Below, one piece after another: positions 1 to 5,627 of a stretch of DNA of 12,310 nt; positions within the stretch are counted from its first letter, which is position 1, and the number at the start of each line of letters is the position of its first letter. Source of the stretch: an uncultured Clostridia bacterium (GTDB lineage: Bacteria; Bacillota; Clostridia; TANB77; CAG-508); assembly GCA_947631725.1 (NCBI GenBank), contig CANRML010000029.1:1-12310 (forward strand). Direction: 5' to 3'. Made by a program: the position numbers and the translations under genes. Below the pieces are notes generated by a model that made no database searches, was not told the DNA's origin, and worked only from the letters and a program-made list of their open reading frames with translations.

Positions 1-222
1 ATGGGAGAATTTTTATTATATTATAATAGTGTTTTATTTGGTGGAATTTATGATAATAGATTACTTGTTAAAATAGTTGATACAAATAAAAAGTATAATA
101 TGAATGAACAGACACCTTACGAAACAGCAAAGCCTATGTATTTAGTTGATGATGTAGATAATAAAGAATTATTAAAAGAAATTGTTATTGAAACTTGTAA
201 AGGCTTACCAATAAAAAAGTAA
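1..222 (+). CDS. TfoX/Sxy N-terminal domain family protein, 5' end missing
   Basis: This is the last 73 codons of a small protein resembling the TfoX/Sxy N-terminal domain family. The visible stretch carries the family's central signature, an MGE-x-LLYY segment, then LFGGIYDNRLLVK, then a PYETAKPMYLVDDVDN segment and a C-terminal helix ending in a basic tail. Family members of this type usually run to roughly 105-115 residues. Comparison with remembered relatives places the ATG at position 1 inside the conserved domain, so the true start probably lies about 25-35 codons upstream, outside the window. In Gammaproteobacteria Sxy/TfoX promotes competence gene expression, but stand-alone small clostridial members have no established role and competence should not be assumed. 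The stop is followed after 15 bases by the next gene, suggesting co-transcription. Confidence 0.75.
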   Translation: MGEFLLYYNSVLFGGIYDNRLLVKIVDTNKKYNMNEQTPYETAKPMYLVDDVDNKELLKEIVIETCKGLPIKK

Positions 223-237
223 AGAGGTTTAAATTAT

Positions 238-483
238 ATGAATAAAGAAATATTATTATCAAATATTGATAAAATTCATACTACTGAAATGGGTATTGAT
301 AGAATTAAAAAAAATCTAAAATTAGATACAAATGATGTAGTAGAATATTGTAAAAATAAAGTTTTAGATAAAAATTGTAATATATATAAACAAGGAAAAA
401 ATTGGTATTGTGAGATTGAAAATATAATCATAACTATTAACTCATATAGCTATACAATTATAACAGCACGTACACTTTGCTAA
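238..483 (+). CDS. DUF3781 family protein
   Basis: An 81-residue soluble protein that matches the DUF3781 family as I remember it. The family-like features are an N-terminal LLSNIDKIHTTEMGIDRIKKNL segment (about residues 7-28), a DTNDVVEYCK segment (31-40), a GKNWYCEIE strand (53-61) and a C-terminal ITINSYSYTIITA strand pair (65-77). There is no signal peptide or membrane segment. The ATG is supported by an AGAGGT ribosome-binding site at 223-228, nine bases upstream, which overlaps the stop of the preceding TfoX-like gene, so the two are probably translated from one message. The function of DUF3781 is unknown; the fold suggested by the alternating charged helix and hydrophobic strands is a small alpha/beta domain, which is inference. 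No clear terminator follows. Confidence 0.75.
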   Translation: MNKEILLSNIDKIHTTEMGIDRIKKNLKLDTNDVVEYCKNKVLDKNCNIYKQGKNWYCEIENIIITINSYSYTIITARTLC

Positions 484-549
484 ATTACAATAATTTGCAT
501 AATTAAAAAATAAAAAAGCTGAAAAACGCTAGGGTAGGAGAGAGAGCTA

Positions 550-569
550 ATTTTCAAAATTTTGAAAAT
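550..569. repeat. 20-nt perfect palindrome
   Basis: The sequence equals its own reverse complement over 20 bases, with ATTTTCAAAA as the left half. It consists almost only of A and T, so chance formation is easier than usual. It lies 67 bases after the DUF3781 stop and could be a weak hairpin or protein-binding site; no function is assigned. Confidence 0.5.
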
Positions 570-580
570 ATAAAAAAATA

Positions 581-604
581 AATTTTAAAAAATTTTTTAA
601 AATT
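581..604. repeat. 24-nt perfect A/T-only palindrome
   Basis: A perfect self-complementary block built from A and T runs (AATTTTAAAAAA as left half), 11 bases after the previous palindrome. In a region this AT-rich such blocks can arise by chance, but two in a row are notable. Intrinsic DNA curvature or a cruciform is possible, by inference only. Confidence 0.5.
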
Positions 605-820
605 CAAATTATAAAAATATTATTAAATAAAATAATTAAATAATAAAAAAATATAATTATAAAATTTAAAAATCTGAATTTATAAAAATTTAAAATTTTT
701 GATTTCAAATTTGTTTGTATAATTTTATAAAAAACCGAACATTTGTTGTTTGGGAAATTTTTTAAGTTTTAGATAAGTTTATAAATTTTTACATTATAAT
801 TATATGTTTTTTAAATATGT

Positions 821-849
821 CTATAATCTATATAAGATTATAGTTTTTT
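821..849 (+). terminator. AT-rich hairpin followed by six T
   Basis: A 9-bp stem CTATAATCT/AGATTATAG (821-829 with 835-843) with a five-base loop is followed directly by TTTTTT (844-849). The geometry is that of an intrinsic terminator on the plus strand, but the stem has only two G-C pairs and there is no obvious gene just upstream, so it is a weak call. Confidence 0.3.
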
Positions 850-850
850 A

Positions 851-882
851 GCGTCTTAAAATCGATTTTAAGCCGTTTTTAT
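851..882. repeat. Diverged intergenic repeat, copy 1, with 18-nt palindrome
   Basis: This copy contains a perfect 18-nt palindrome at 855-872 (CTTAAAATCGATTTTAAG). The 23 bases at 860-882 are identical to 1025-1047 in copy 2. Beyond about 882 similarity to the other copies fades, so this copy is shorter or more decayed. Confidence 0.6.
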
Positions 883-1014
883 ATTTTATTAAACAAGTTT
901 ACATTACTTAAATTATAATTCTAAATATCATTTTATTATGATGATCTAAAAAATATCATAAAAATACTGGAATTTCAGCAATTTATAAAAACCTCTAAAA
1001 ATGGCTAAAAAAAA

Positions 1015-1093
1015 GACGCACGAGAATCGATTTTAAGCCGTTTTTATTTTAAAGTAATATAAGTTTGTTGTCTAAAAAATAAGGCTATATTTA
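1015..1093. repeat. Diverged intergenic repeat, copy 2
   Basis: This copy starts GAC-GC-ACGAGAATCGATT and runs through AAAGTAATATAAGTTTGTTGTCTAAAA to a GGCTATATTT end. It aligns over about 75 bases with 1231-1303, with substitutions and a few gaps. It is enclosed by an imperfect inverted pair (988-1005 and 1101-1117). Confidence 0.6.
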
Positions 1094-1230
1094 GAAAATG
1101 GCGATTTTGGAGGTTTTGGATAAAAAATGAAAATAATATAATACAAAAATTAAAAAGTGAAAAAATAATACAGAAATATTTGTATAAAAATATGATAAAT
1201 ATAAAAATTGTTGAAATCATTGAAAATAAA

Positions 1231-1303
1231 GACTTACGAGAATCGATTATAAAGCGATTTAAAATAAAAGTAATATAGTTTATTGTCTAAAATAGGTATA
1301 TGT
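1231..1303. repeat. Diverged intergenic repeat, copy 3
   Basis: This copy starts GAC-TT-ACGAGAATCGATT and continues AAAGTAATATAG-TTTATTGTCTAAAA-TAGGTATATGTTT, parallel to copy 2. It lacks the inverted-repeat flanks that copy 2 has. Confidence 0.6.
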
Positions 1304-1321
1304 TTGAAGCCCTACTCCTTT

Positions 1322-1347
1322 TTGCACAAAACTTTGATTTTGTGCAA
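1322..1347. repeat. Hairpin with perfect 10-bp stem
   Basis: TTGCACAAAA (1322-1331) and TTTTGTGCAA (1338-1347) pair perfectly around a six-base loop. A run of seven T lies 13 bases further on the plus strand (1361-1367), too far for a classical terminator; on the minus strand the stem is followed by AAAGGAG, not a T-run. It could be an operator-like site or a structured RNA element. Confidence 0.45.
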
Positions 1348-1572
1348 TGTTGTATATCTCTTTTTTTATTACTTTTTATACATATCCTCTACTCTTCTAT
1401 GCTGCTATTCCTATAGGTTTTTAAAGTAGTTTCTAATTAGTTTTTAATCTCATTAATTTTTATTCTCATTTTATATTAAATCTTAAATTTCCTTATTTAC
1501 TGTTCTGCTATTAAATAGAAAGAATATTTTTTCATATTTACATCTTCTCTATTCTTAGCTTGTCTATCCCCC

Positions 1573-1908
1573 CTACTCTGCATAATGCTTGTTGCATTTA
1601 CTGCATTTGTAGTGAAAGTCATGTAAGTATTTTTTATTTTCATTTTCATGAACAATATTAAGTCTTTTTATGATTTTCTCTAAACACTTATCATAGTATA
1701 TATAATATGTGTTTTCAACTATATTATATATTACTCTACCTCTTGGGTAATAGTCAAAATCAACTTTATATTTAGAATAGTAATATCTATCCCATATCTC
1801 CATATGACTTTTAGGATAATTTAGAAAATCTCCATACTTTTCTGCCTCATCTAGACTGCATTGATGTATTAAAAGAATATTATCTACTACAAAGAATATT
1901 CCTACCAT
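1573..1908 (-). CDS. Conserved-looking hypothetical protein with C-terminal CxxC
   Basis: A 111-residue soluble protein. It opens with a hydrophobic strand (FFVVDNILLI, residues 5-14), followed by a YGDFLNYPKSHMEIWD segment, a YYPRGRVIYN segment and a YYIYYDKC segment. The order YGDFL-x2-P-x-SH-x3-W, PRGRV-x-YN and D-x-C recalls a family of small hypothetical proteins I remember from clostridial and enterobacterial genomes; I know no function for it. The C-terminus carries YKCSKC, a possible half of a metal-binding knuckle, with further His residues around it. The ATG has an AAGGAG ribosome-binding site upstream with a long 12-base spacer. It lies 71 bases after the stop of the helical partner protein, with no clear terminator between, so it may share that transcript. 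Confidence 0.65.
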   Translation of the reverse strand: MVGIFFVVDNILLIHQCSLDEAEKYGDFLNYPKSHMEIWDRYYYSKYKVDFDYYPRGRVIYNIVENTYYIYYDKCLEKIIKRLNIVHENENKKYLHDFHYKCSKCNKHYAE

Positions 1909-1979
1909 TTGACTATATTTCTCCTTTTTTATAATATATCTTCCCTATAAAATTAATTAGTTTATAATATCTTTGTCTT

Positions 1980-2315
1980 CTAATACCAATATGCTAATTT
2001 TATAAATGAATTTATAAGTTTTGCTTGTTCTTCTAAATCTTCTTCTTTTGCTACATCAAATTTTTTTACATCGATATTTCTTGATTGTAATGTCCATAAA
2101 AATGCTTTTAGTCTTGGAAATCTTTTTATATTTTCCTTAATATAATTTATTAAATCAGAAATTTTTTTGTATTTTTGACTTTGTTTTGCTTTTTCTTCCT
2201 CATACTTCCCCATATCAACTAATAATTCAAAATCATTAGCAATTTGAAATCGATAATTATTTTTATCAAACAATTTCATATAATTTTTGTAGCTTTCGCA
2301 AAATATTCTATACAT
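1980..2315 (-). CDS. Small helical protein paired with nucleotidyltransferase
   Basis: A 111-residue protein I do not recognise. It is rich in Lys, Glu and aromatic residues, is predicted by eye to be almost wholly alpha-helical (for example residues 36-65 and 92-109), and has no signal peptide, membrane segment or cysteine pair. An AGGGAG ribosome-binding site sits seven bases before the ATG, inside the end of the upstream nucleotidyltransferase gene; the reading frames overlap by eight bases (2308-2315), a sign of translational coupling. The tight pairing suggests that the two products act together, perhaps as the partner or antitoxin of a nucleotidyltransferase toxin. This is inference from gene order. 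I see no Rx4-6H motif of HEPN proteins and no obvious winged-helix motif such as AbiEi would have. Confidence 0.65.
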   Translation of the reverse strand: MYRIFCESYKNYMKLFDKNNYRFQIANDFELLVDMGKYEEEKAKQSQKYKKISDLINYIKENIKRFPRLKAFLWTLQSRNIDVKKFDVAKEEDLEEQAKLINSFIKLAYWY

Positions 2316-2814
2316 TATATTTCTCCCTAAAGATTTTTAATTTTCTTTCAAACTCAGATTTTTTACTTTCAAATAAATCAGTTCTATTTAAAATCTCGTC
2401 TATTATTGTATTTAGTTTTTCTTTATTACATGTTGGTATAATTTCGTCTAAGTCTTCAATATCTTTTTGTGCTAATCTAATTATTTTACTTATAGCAATA
2501 TCTTCTTTTGATAGAATATATACGTTTATATACTTAAATTCTTCTAATTTTTCTGCCCTTTCCATATATCTCGGAGATAAAATTGTACTTTGGTATTCTA
2601 GCATATCATAATCTTTTAAAAGTGTAAATACTTTGCCATATTGAGCTGAATATCCTAAATCAACAAAATCTATGTCTAAGGTTGCCCTAGTTGTATATTC
2701 TCCAAGTATACAAGCACTACCACCAATTATATAGATATCAAAAGGCTTTAATTTAAAGAGTTTTGTTACTTCTTCCATTTCATGAAGTGTTTCCATTAAA
2801 TTTTCTCTAATCAT
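2308..2814 (-). CDS. DUF6036/AbiEii-like nucleotidyltransferase
   Basis: A 168-residue protein with the signature of minimal nucleotidyltransferases of the DUF6036/AbiEii type: GGSA at residues 31-34, then TRATLDIDFVD with the two acidic metal ligands D47 and D49, and a C-terminal LSKEDIAISKIIRLAQKDIEDL segment (101-122) typical of the family. Relatives include the toxin halves of AbiE-like systems, which nucleotidylate RNA or protein targets; others have unknown roles. The frame is open to a TTG at 2820, but the GAGGT ribosome-binding site (2822-2826) lies only one base from that TTG and seven from the ATG at 2812-2814, so the ATG is chosen. The following gene overlaps by eight bases. An extended -10 promoter lies just upstream, so this is the first gene of its transcript. 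Catalytic motifs look intact; the target is unknown. Confidence 0.75.
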   Translation of the reverse strand: MIRENLMETLHEMEEVTKLFKLKPFDIYIIGGSACILGEYTTRATLDIDFVDLGYSAQYGKVFTLLKDYDMLEYQSTILSPRYMERAEKLEEFKYINVYILSKEDIAISKIIRLAQKDIEDLDEIIPTCNKEKLNTIIDEILNRTDLFESKKSEFERKLKIFREKYNV

Positions 2815-2821
2815 TTTCAAT

Positions 2822-2826
2822 ACCTC
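2822..2826 (-). promoter_or_regulatory. Ribosome-binding site deciding the nucleotidyltransferase start
   Basis: GAGGT on the minus strand, seven bases before the ATG at 2814 but only one base before the TTG at 2820. The spacing favours the ATG. Confidence 0.6.
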
Positions 2827-2849
2827 ATCATTATAATCTTTACTATTTT

Positions 2850-2858
2850 ATTATAGCA
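2850..2858 (-). promoter_or_regulatory. Extended -10 promoter of the nucleotidyltransferase pair
   Basis: The minus strand reads TGCTATAAT, a perfect -10 hexamer with the TGn extension. No good -35 hexamer is seen at the usual distance, which extended -10 promoters tolerate. Transcription would start near 2843, about 30 bases before the ATG. Confidence 0.5.
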
Positions 2859-2907
2859 CAATTATATGAAATTTAAAATATATAAATAATTCCTATCTCC
2901 CCTATTT

Positions 2908-2932
2908 GAAACAAAGAGAGCTTTTAGCTCTC
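2908..2932 (-). terminator. Intrinsic terminator of rho
   Basis: On the minus strand a GAGAGCT/AGCTCTC stem (2916-2932) with a three-base loop starts 10 bases after the rho stop and is followed by TTTGTTTC. Position and shape fit an intrinsic terminator. Confidence 0.65.
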
Positions 2933-2942
2933 ATTTTCAATT

Positions 2943-4277
2943 TTATTTATATAATTTCAAATACAATTCCATTTTGTCAATAAATTCGTCATTAGTCTTT
3001 GTTTCAGTCATCTTTTTAATTACTTGTTCTGTTACTTCAGCTACAGGTAAACTGTTCATAGCTTTTCTTAATGCAAATACAGTTTCTTTCTCTTTTGGTG
3101 TTAATAATAACTCTTCACGCCTTGTTCCAGACTTGTTTATATCAATAGCTGGAAAAATACGTTTTTCTGATAGTTTTCTATCTAAGTGAACTTCCATATT
3201 TCCTGTACCCTTGAACTCTTCAAAAATAACATCATCCATCCTACTTCCTGTATCTACTAAAGCTGTTGCAAGTATTGTTAAGCTTCCTCCAAATTCAATA
3301 TTTCTTGCTGCTCCAAAAAATTTCTTTGGTTTATGTAAAGCTGCTGGATCAATACCTCCAGATAATGTTCTTCCTGAAGAAGGAATAACTAAGTTATATG
3401 CTCTTGCCAATCTTGTAATACTATCTAATAGTATTACAACATCTTTTCCATGTTCTACAATTCTTTTTGCACGTTCTAATACCATTTCAGCAACTTTGAC
3501 ATGATGGTCTGGTAATTCATCAAATGTTGAATAAATAACTTGCCCCTTTATAGAACGTTTCATATCTGTTACTTCCTCTGGTCTTTCGTCAATTAAAAGA
3601 ACTATTAATTCCACTTCTGGATTATTAGTAGTAATACTATTTGCAATTTTCTTTAATAATGTTGTCTTTCCTACTTTTGGCTGAGCAACAATCATCCCCC
3701 TTTGGCCTTTTCCTATTGGACTAATAAGGTCTATAATTCTCATAGCATATTCATTTGGGACTGTTTCTAATTTTAATTTTTGTTCTGGATAAATTGGTGT
3801 TAGTTCGTCAAATCTTTTTCTTTTTGCTGCTTTTTCAGGATGTTCTCCATTTACTTCTCCAACAAAAATCAAAGATGGGAATTTTTCACCTTCACGAAAT
3901 CTAGAAATTCCTTTTATTACATCACCTGTATCTAAATGGAACCTTTTTATTTGAATCATTGAAATATATACATCTTTTGGTGTTGATAAATAATTTTCAC
4001 CTCTAAGAAATCCATAACCATCTGGTAGAATATCTAAAATTCCTTCTACAATTTGGTCTCCTTCATTAGTTAGTTTATAGTCTACAATAGGCTCTCCATT
4101 TTCATCATATTGTGTCTGATTTATTTTTTCTTCTTCAATAGGATTTTCTTCGAGTTTTACTACCTGTTTTAAAATTTCTATTAGCTCTTCTTTTTTTAAT
4201 TTTGAGATATTTTTAATATTGTTTTCTTTAGCTAATATTTTTAAATCTGATAGTGTCATCTGTTCTAAATCTAGCAT
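2943..4277 (-). CDS. rho: Transcription termination factor Rho
   Basis: A 444-residue RNA-dependent ATPase/helicase of the hexameric Rho family, which terminates transcription of untranslated RNA. Domains in order are a SAP-like Rho N-terminal helical bundle (about residues 6-36), a short acidic linker (42-60), a cold-shock-type RNA-binding domain with DGYGFLRG and DVYIS (about 75-145), and the RecA-like ATPase core. Visible ATPase motifs are Walker A AQPKVGKTT (198-206), DERPEEVTDM (230-239), Walker B VILLDS (281-286) and the EFKGTGNMEVHLDRKLSEKR block (353-372). The Walker A has AQPKVGKT where E. coli has APPKAGKT. The ATG is preceded by AAGGAGG. The gene has its own extended -10 promoter and terminator, so it stands alone. 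Length is normal for a Rho without the long insertions seen in Actinobacteria. Confidence 0.97.
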   Translation of the reverse strand: MLDLEQMTLSDLKILAKENNIKNISKLKKEELIEILKQVVKLEENPIEEEKINQTQYDENGEPIVDYKLTNEGDQIVEGILDILPDGYGFLRGENYLSTPKDVYISMIQIKRFHLDTGDVIKGISRFREGEKFPSLIFVGEVNGEHPEKAAKRKRFDELTPIYPEQKLKLETVPNEYAMRIIDLISPIGKGQRGMIVAQPKVGKTTLLKKIANSITTNNPEVELIVLLIDERPEEVTDMKRSIKGQVIYSTFDELPDHHVKVAEMVLERAKRIVEHGKDVVILLDSITRLARAYNLVIPSSGRTLSGGIDPAALHKPKKFFGAARNIEFGGSLTILATALVDTGSRMDDVIFEEFKGTGNMEVHLDRKLSEKRIFPAIDINKSGTRREELLLTPKEKETVFALRKAMNSLPVAEVTEQVIKKMTETKTNDEFIDKMELYLKLYK

Positions 4278-4301
4278 AACTACCTCCTTTTTACGATATA
4301 T

Positions 4302-4310
4302 AGTATATCA
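4302..4310 (-). promoter_or_regulatory. Extended -10 promoter of rho
   Basis: The minus strand reads TGATATACT, a TGn-extended -10 box (TATACT) 25 bases before the rho ATG. A consensus -35 at 17 bases is not apparent. Many Rho genes are autoregulated by attenuation in the leader; the leader here would be too short to show that. Confidence 0.45.
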
Positions 4311-4349
4311 TATTTTTATCAAAAAAGGAATAGATTTTCCATTTTTTAA

Positions 4350-4391
4350 CAAAAAAATATTCAAATTATTGATATAAATCAAACATTTGAA
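4350..4391 (-). terminator. Intrinsic terminator of the yabP-yabQ-divIC operon
   Basis: On the minus strand TTCAAAT (4391-4385) pairs with ATTTGAA (4366-4360), and inside it TTGAT pairs with ATCAA around a four-base loop, separated by a small internal loop. The stem is followed by TATTTTTTTG, a seven-T run. It begins only a few bases after the divIC stop. The stem is AT-rich but the layout is typical. Confidence 0.6.
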
Positions 4392-4395
4392 CATT

Positions 4396-4665
4396 TTAAA
4401 ATCCTGTATCTATATAAACTTTCTCATTAGGTAAGTACATATCTAACTTTTCTCTAGCTATATCTTCAATATATTCTTCAGATGTAATATCTTCTTTTTT
4501 CTTTGCAAGCTCTTGCTGATATTCCTTCTGTTCTTTTATTTGTGATTCTAATTCTTCAGTATTTTTTGCATATTGATCTAATGTTTTTTGTTGATTAGCA
4601 AAAGTAAATATTGCATATAGAAGAACTGCACCTATAAATATCCACTTAAGAATCCCTTTTTTCAT
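4396..4665 (-). CDS. divIC: Septum formation initiator, DivIC/FtsB family
   Basis: An 89-residue single-pass membrane protein of the divisome. It has a short basic N-terminus, a membrane segment at about residues 5-23 (ILKWIFIGAVLLYAIFTFA), a charged coiled coil at about 28-62, and the family-typical C-terminal block EYIEDIAREKLDMYLPNEKVYID. DivIC/FtsB-type proteins bridge cytoplasmic and periplasmic parts of the cell-division complex together with FtsL and DivIB/FtsQ. The frame is open to an ATG at 4683, but that one has no ribosome-binding site, while AGAAGGA (4671-4677) lies five bases before the ATG at 4665; the shorter form also gives the usual basic MKKG start. It follows yabQ by 73 bases in the yabP-yabQ-divIC order known from Bacillus and Clostridium. 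The gap could hold its own weak promoter. Confidence 0.9.
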   Translation of the reverse strand: MKKGILKWIFIGAVLLYAIFTFANQQKTLDQYAKNTEELESQIKEQKEYQQELAKKKEDITSEEYIEDIAREKLDMYLPNEKVYIDTGF

Positions 4666-4670
4666 CAGTA

Positions 4671-4677
4671 TCCTTCT
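4671..4677 (-). promoter_or_regulatory. Ribosome-binding site deciding the divIC start
   Basis: AGAAGGA on the minus strand, five bases before the ATG at 4665. The alternative ATG at 4683 has only A/T-rich sequence upstream. Confidence 0.6.
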
Positions 4678-4738
4678 CTCCATTTTTCAAATTTCTACAT
4701 ATATATTATTCTATTTTTTTATCAAAAATCCTTCTATT

Positions 4739-5227
4739 TTATGACATTTTTTTATCAATTTGTTGATTTTTTTTCAAGTAATGTGATTTTATTTGAATTT
4801 TTGACAAACTTTTTCTCACATTTATTATAACAAATGAAATTGGTTTAGATAGCTTATTTATGCTTCTTTTTATGAATTTTATAGGTATATTAAATATCTT
4901 TATAATCTTTTTTGTAATCGAAATTATTTGATTAATTAAAAATACATTAATCTTTACAAAATATTTGCTGATACTTAGCATATAAATTATAATACCAAAT
5001 AGTAAGCCTATAAATAAATATATTCTGATTTCTCCACTATTAAAAGTAAATATTGAATATATCAAAATAATACCTGTTAATATACAAAACAGGATATCTT
5101 CTATATATGTTACAGCATCTTTTGTTTTTATTGTTTTTCTTAATATTCTAAAAAAATCAAATAAAATGCCTATAATCATCCCTATGAAAATAAAAATTAT
5201 AAATGTATATGCTTGATTTGTAATCAT
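4739..5227 (-). CDS. yabQ: Spore cortex biosynthesis protein YabQ
   Basis: A 162-residue integral membrane protein. Hydrophobic segments lie at about residues 7-27, 42-61 and 68-87. The sequence G-x-L-FDFFRILRK after the first segment is characteristic of YabQ. The rest (about 90-162) is a basic, Ile/Lys-rich cytoplasmic or peripheral tail. In Bacillus subtilis YabQ sits in the outer forespore membrane and is needed for cortex synthesis. It starts 12 bases after the yabP stop, with a GGAGGAAAAA ribosome-binding site before the ATG. Its presence is good evidence that the organism, or a recent ancestor, forms endospores. The C-terminal tail is low in complexity, which is usual for this poorly conserved part. 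Confidence 0.88.
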   Translation of the reverse strand: MITNQAYTFIIFIFIGMIIGILFDFFRILRKTIKTKDAVTYIEDILFCILTGIILIYSIFTFNSGEIRIYLFIGLLFGIIIYMLSISKYFVKINVFLINQIISITKKIIKIFNIPIKFIKRSINKLSKPISFVIINVRKSLSKIQIKSHYLKKNQQIDKKMS

Positions 5228-5239
5228 TTTTTCCTCCGT

Positions 5240-5539
5240 CTATTTAAAAATTTTGCTAATCAAACTTGTATTTTTTGCTTTTTCTTGATTTTTATCACTA
5301 TATGCAATATATGAAATCTCTCCTTCTAAAATTACTTCAGATGTATCAATACTCAATTTATTTACTCTAATATTTTCTCCTTTTACTGTTAGTAACCCTA
5401 ATTCTGTTTCAAGAACAACAACCTGGTCATCAAAACTTAAGACATCATTGACTCCAGATATAGTTAACTTCTCCCTATTTTCTAAAATTATGTTTTGAAT
5501 AATATTTGTATTTATAGTTTTTCTTTCTTCTATTGTCAT
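5240..5539 (-). CDS. yabP: Sporulation protein YabP
   Basis: A 99-residue protein of the YabP/YqfC family. The family pattern is clear: NREKLTISGVNDVLSFDDQVVVLET (residues 21-45), then G-LLTVKGENIRVNKLS and LEGEISYIAY (71-80), a small beta-rich domain. There is no membrane segment. In Bacillus the gene is expressed in the mother cell under sigma E together with yabQ and is linked to cortex formation. The ATG has AAGGAGG seven bases upstream. It heads the yabP-yabQ-divIC transcript. Upstream I see no convincing housekeeping promoter, which would fit a sporulation sigma factor, although I could not match a clean sigma E site either. Confidence 0.9.
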   Translation of the reverse strand: MTIEERKTINTNIIQNIILENREKLTISGVNDVLSFDDQVVVLETELGLLTVKGENIRVNKLSIDTSEVILEGEISYIAYSDKNQEKAKNTSLISKIFK

Positions 5540-5595
5540 ATTATTGCCTCCTTAACTTAATTATGTTATATATTATTCTAAGGTTGTCTTGTTTA

Positions 5596-5627
5596 GAACT
5601 AAAAAAGAAGCAAAAACTTTGCTTCTT
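5596..5627 (-). terminator. Intrinsic terminator of murD
   Basis: A 10-bp stem AAGAAGCAAA/TTTGCTTCTT (5605-5614 with 5618-5627) with a three-base loop, followed on the minus strand by TTTTTTAGTT. The stem overlaps the first bases of the murD stop codon. This is a strong, compact terminator. Confidence 0.8.

Larger units (their letters stand above)
484..1572. other. Long AT-rich intergenic region without a convincing gene
   Basis: About 1.1 kb between the DUF3781 gene and the stop of the minus-strand gene at 1573. No frame on either strand shows a ribosome-binding site with a sustained open frame, and no tRNA or rRNA pattern is visible. It contains perfect AT palindromes (550-569, 581-604), an AT-rich hairpin with a T-run (821-849), three diverged copies of a repeat (851-882, 1015-1093, 1231-1303), an inverted-repeat pair around the middle copy, and a 10-bp-stem hairpin (1322-1347). 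From about 1350 to 1572 I see only pyrimidine-rich sequence. It may be decayed accessory DNA or may contain an unrecognised RNA; neither can be decided by eye. Confidence 0.6.

Noticed and set aside
737..748. GAACATTTGTTG, resembling a LexA (SOS) box
   Set aside because: The consensus GAAC-n4-GTTC needs a final C and further flanking matches that are missing, and no gene starts downstream within reach.
1109..1140. GGAGG followed by ATGAAAATAATATAA on the plus strand
   Set aside because: The spacer is about 13 bases and the frame stops after four codons.
851..1303. Repeats considered as a CRISPR array
   Set aside because: Copies are diverged, of unequal length, irregularly spaced and few, and there are no cas genes in the window.
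1505..1543. Twelve-codon minus-strand frame (MKKYSFYLIAEQ) in the gene-free region
   Set aside because: No proper ribosome-binding site, no conservation known, and the length is well within chance for this composition.
2815..2820. TTG start for the nucleotidyltransferase, adding two residues
   Set aside because: The ribosome-binding site is only one base away from the TTG, while the ATG at 2814 has a seven-base spacer.
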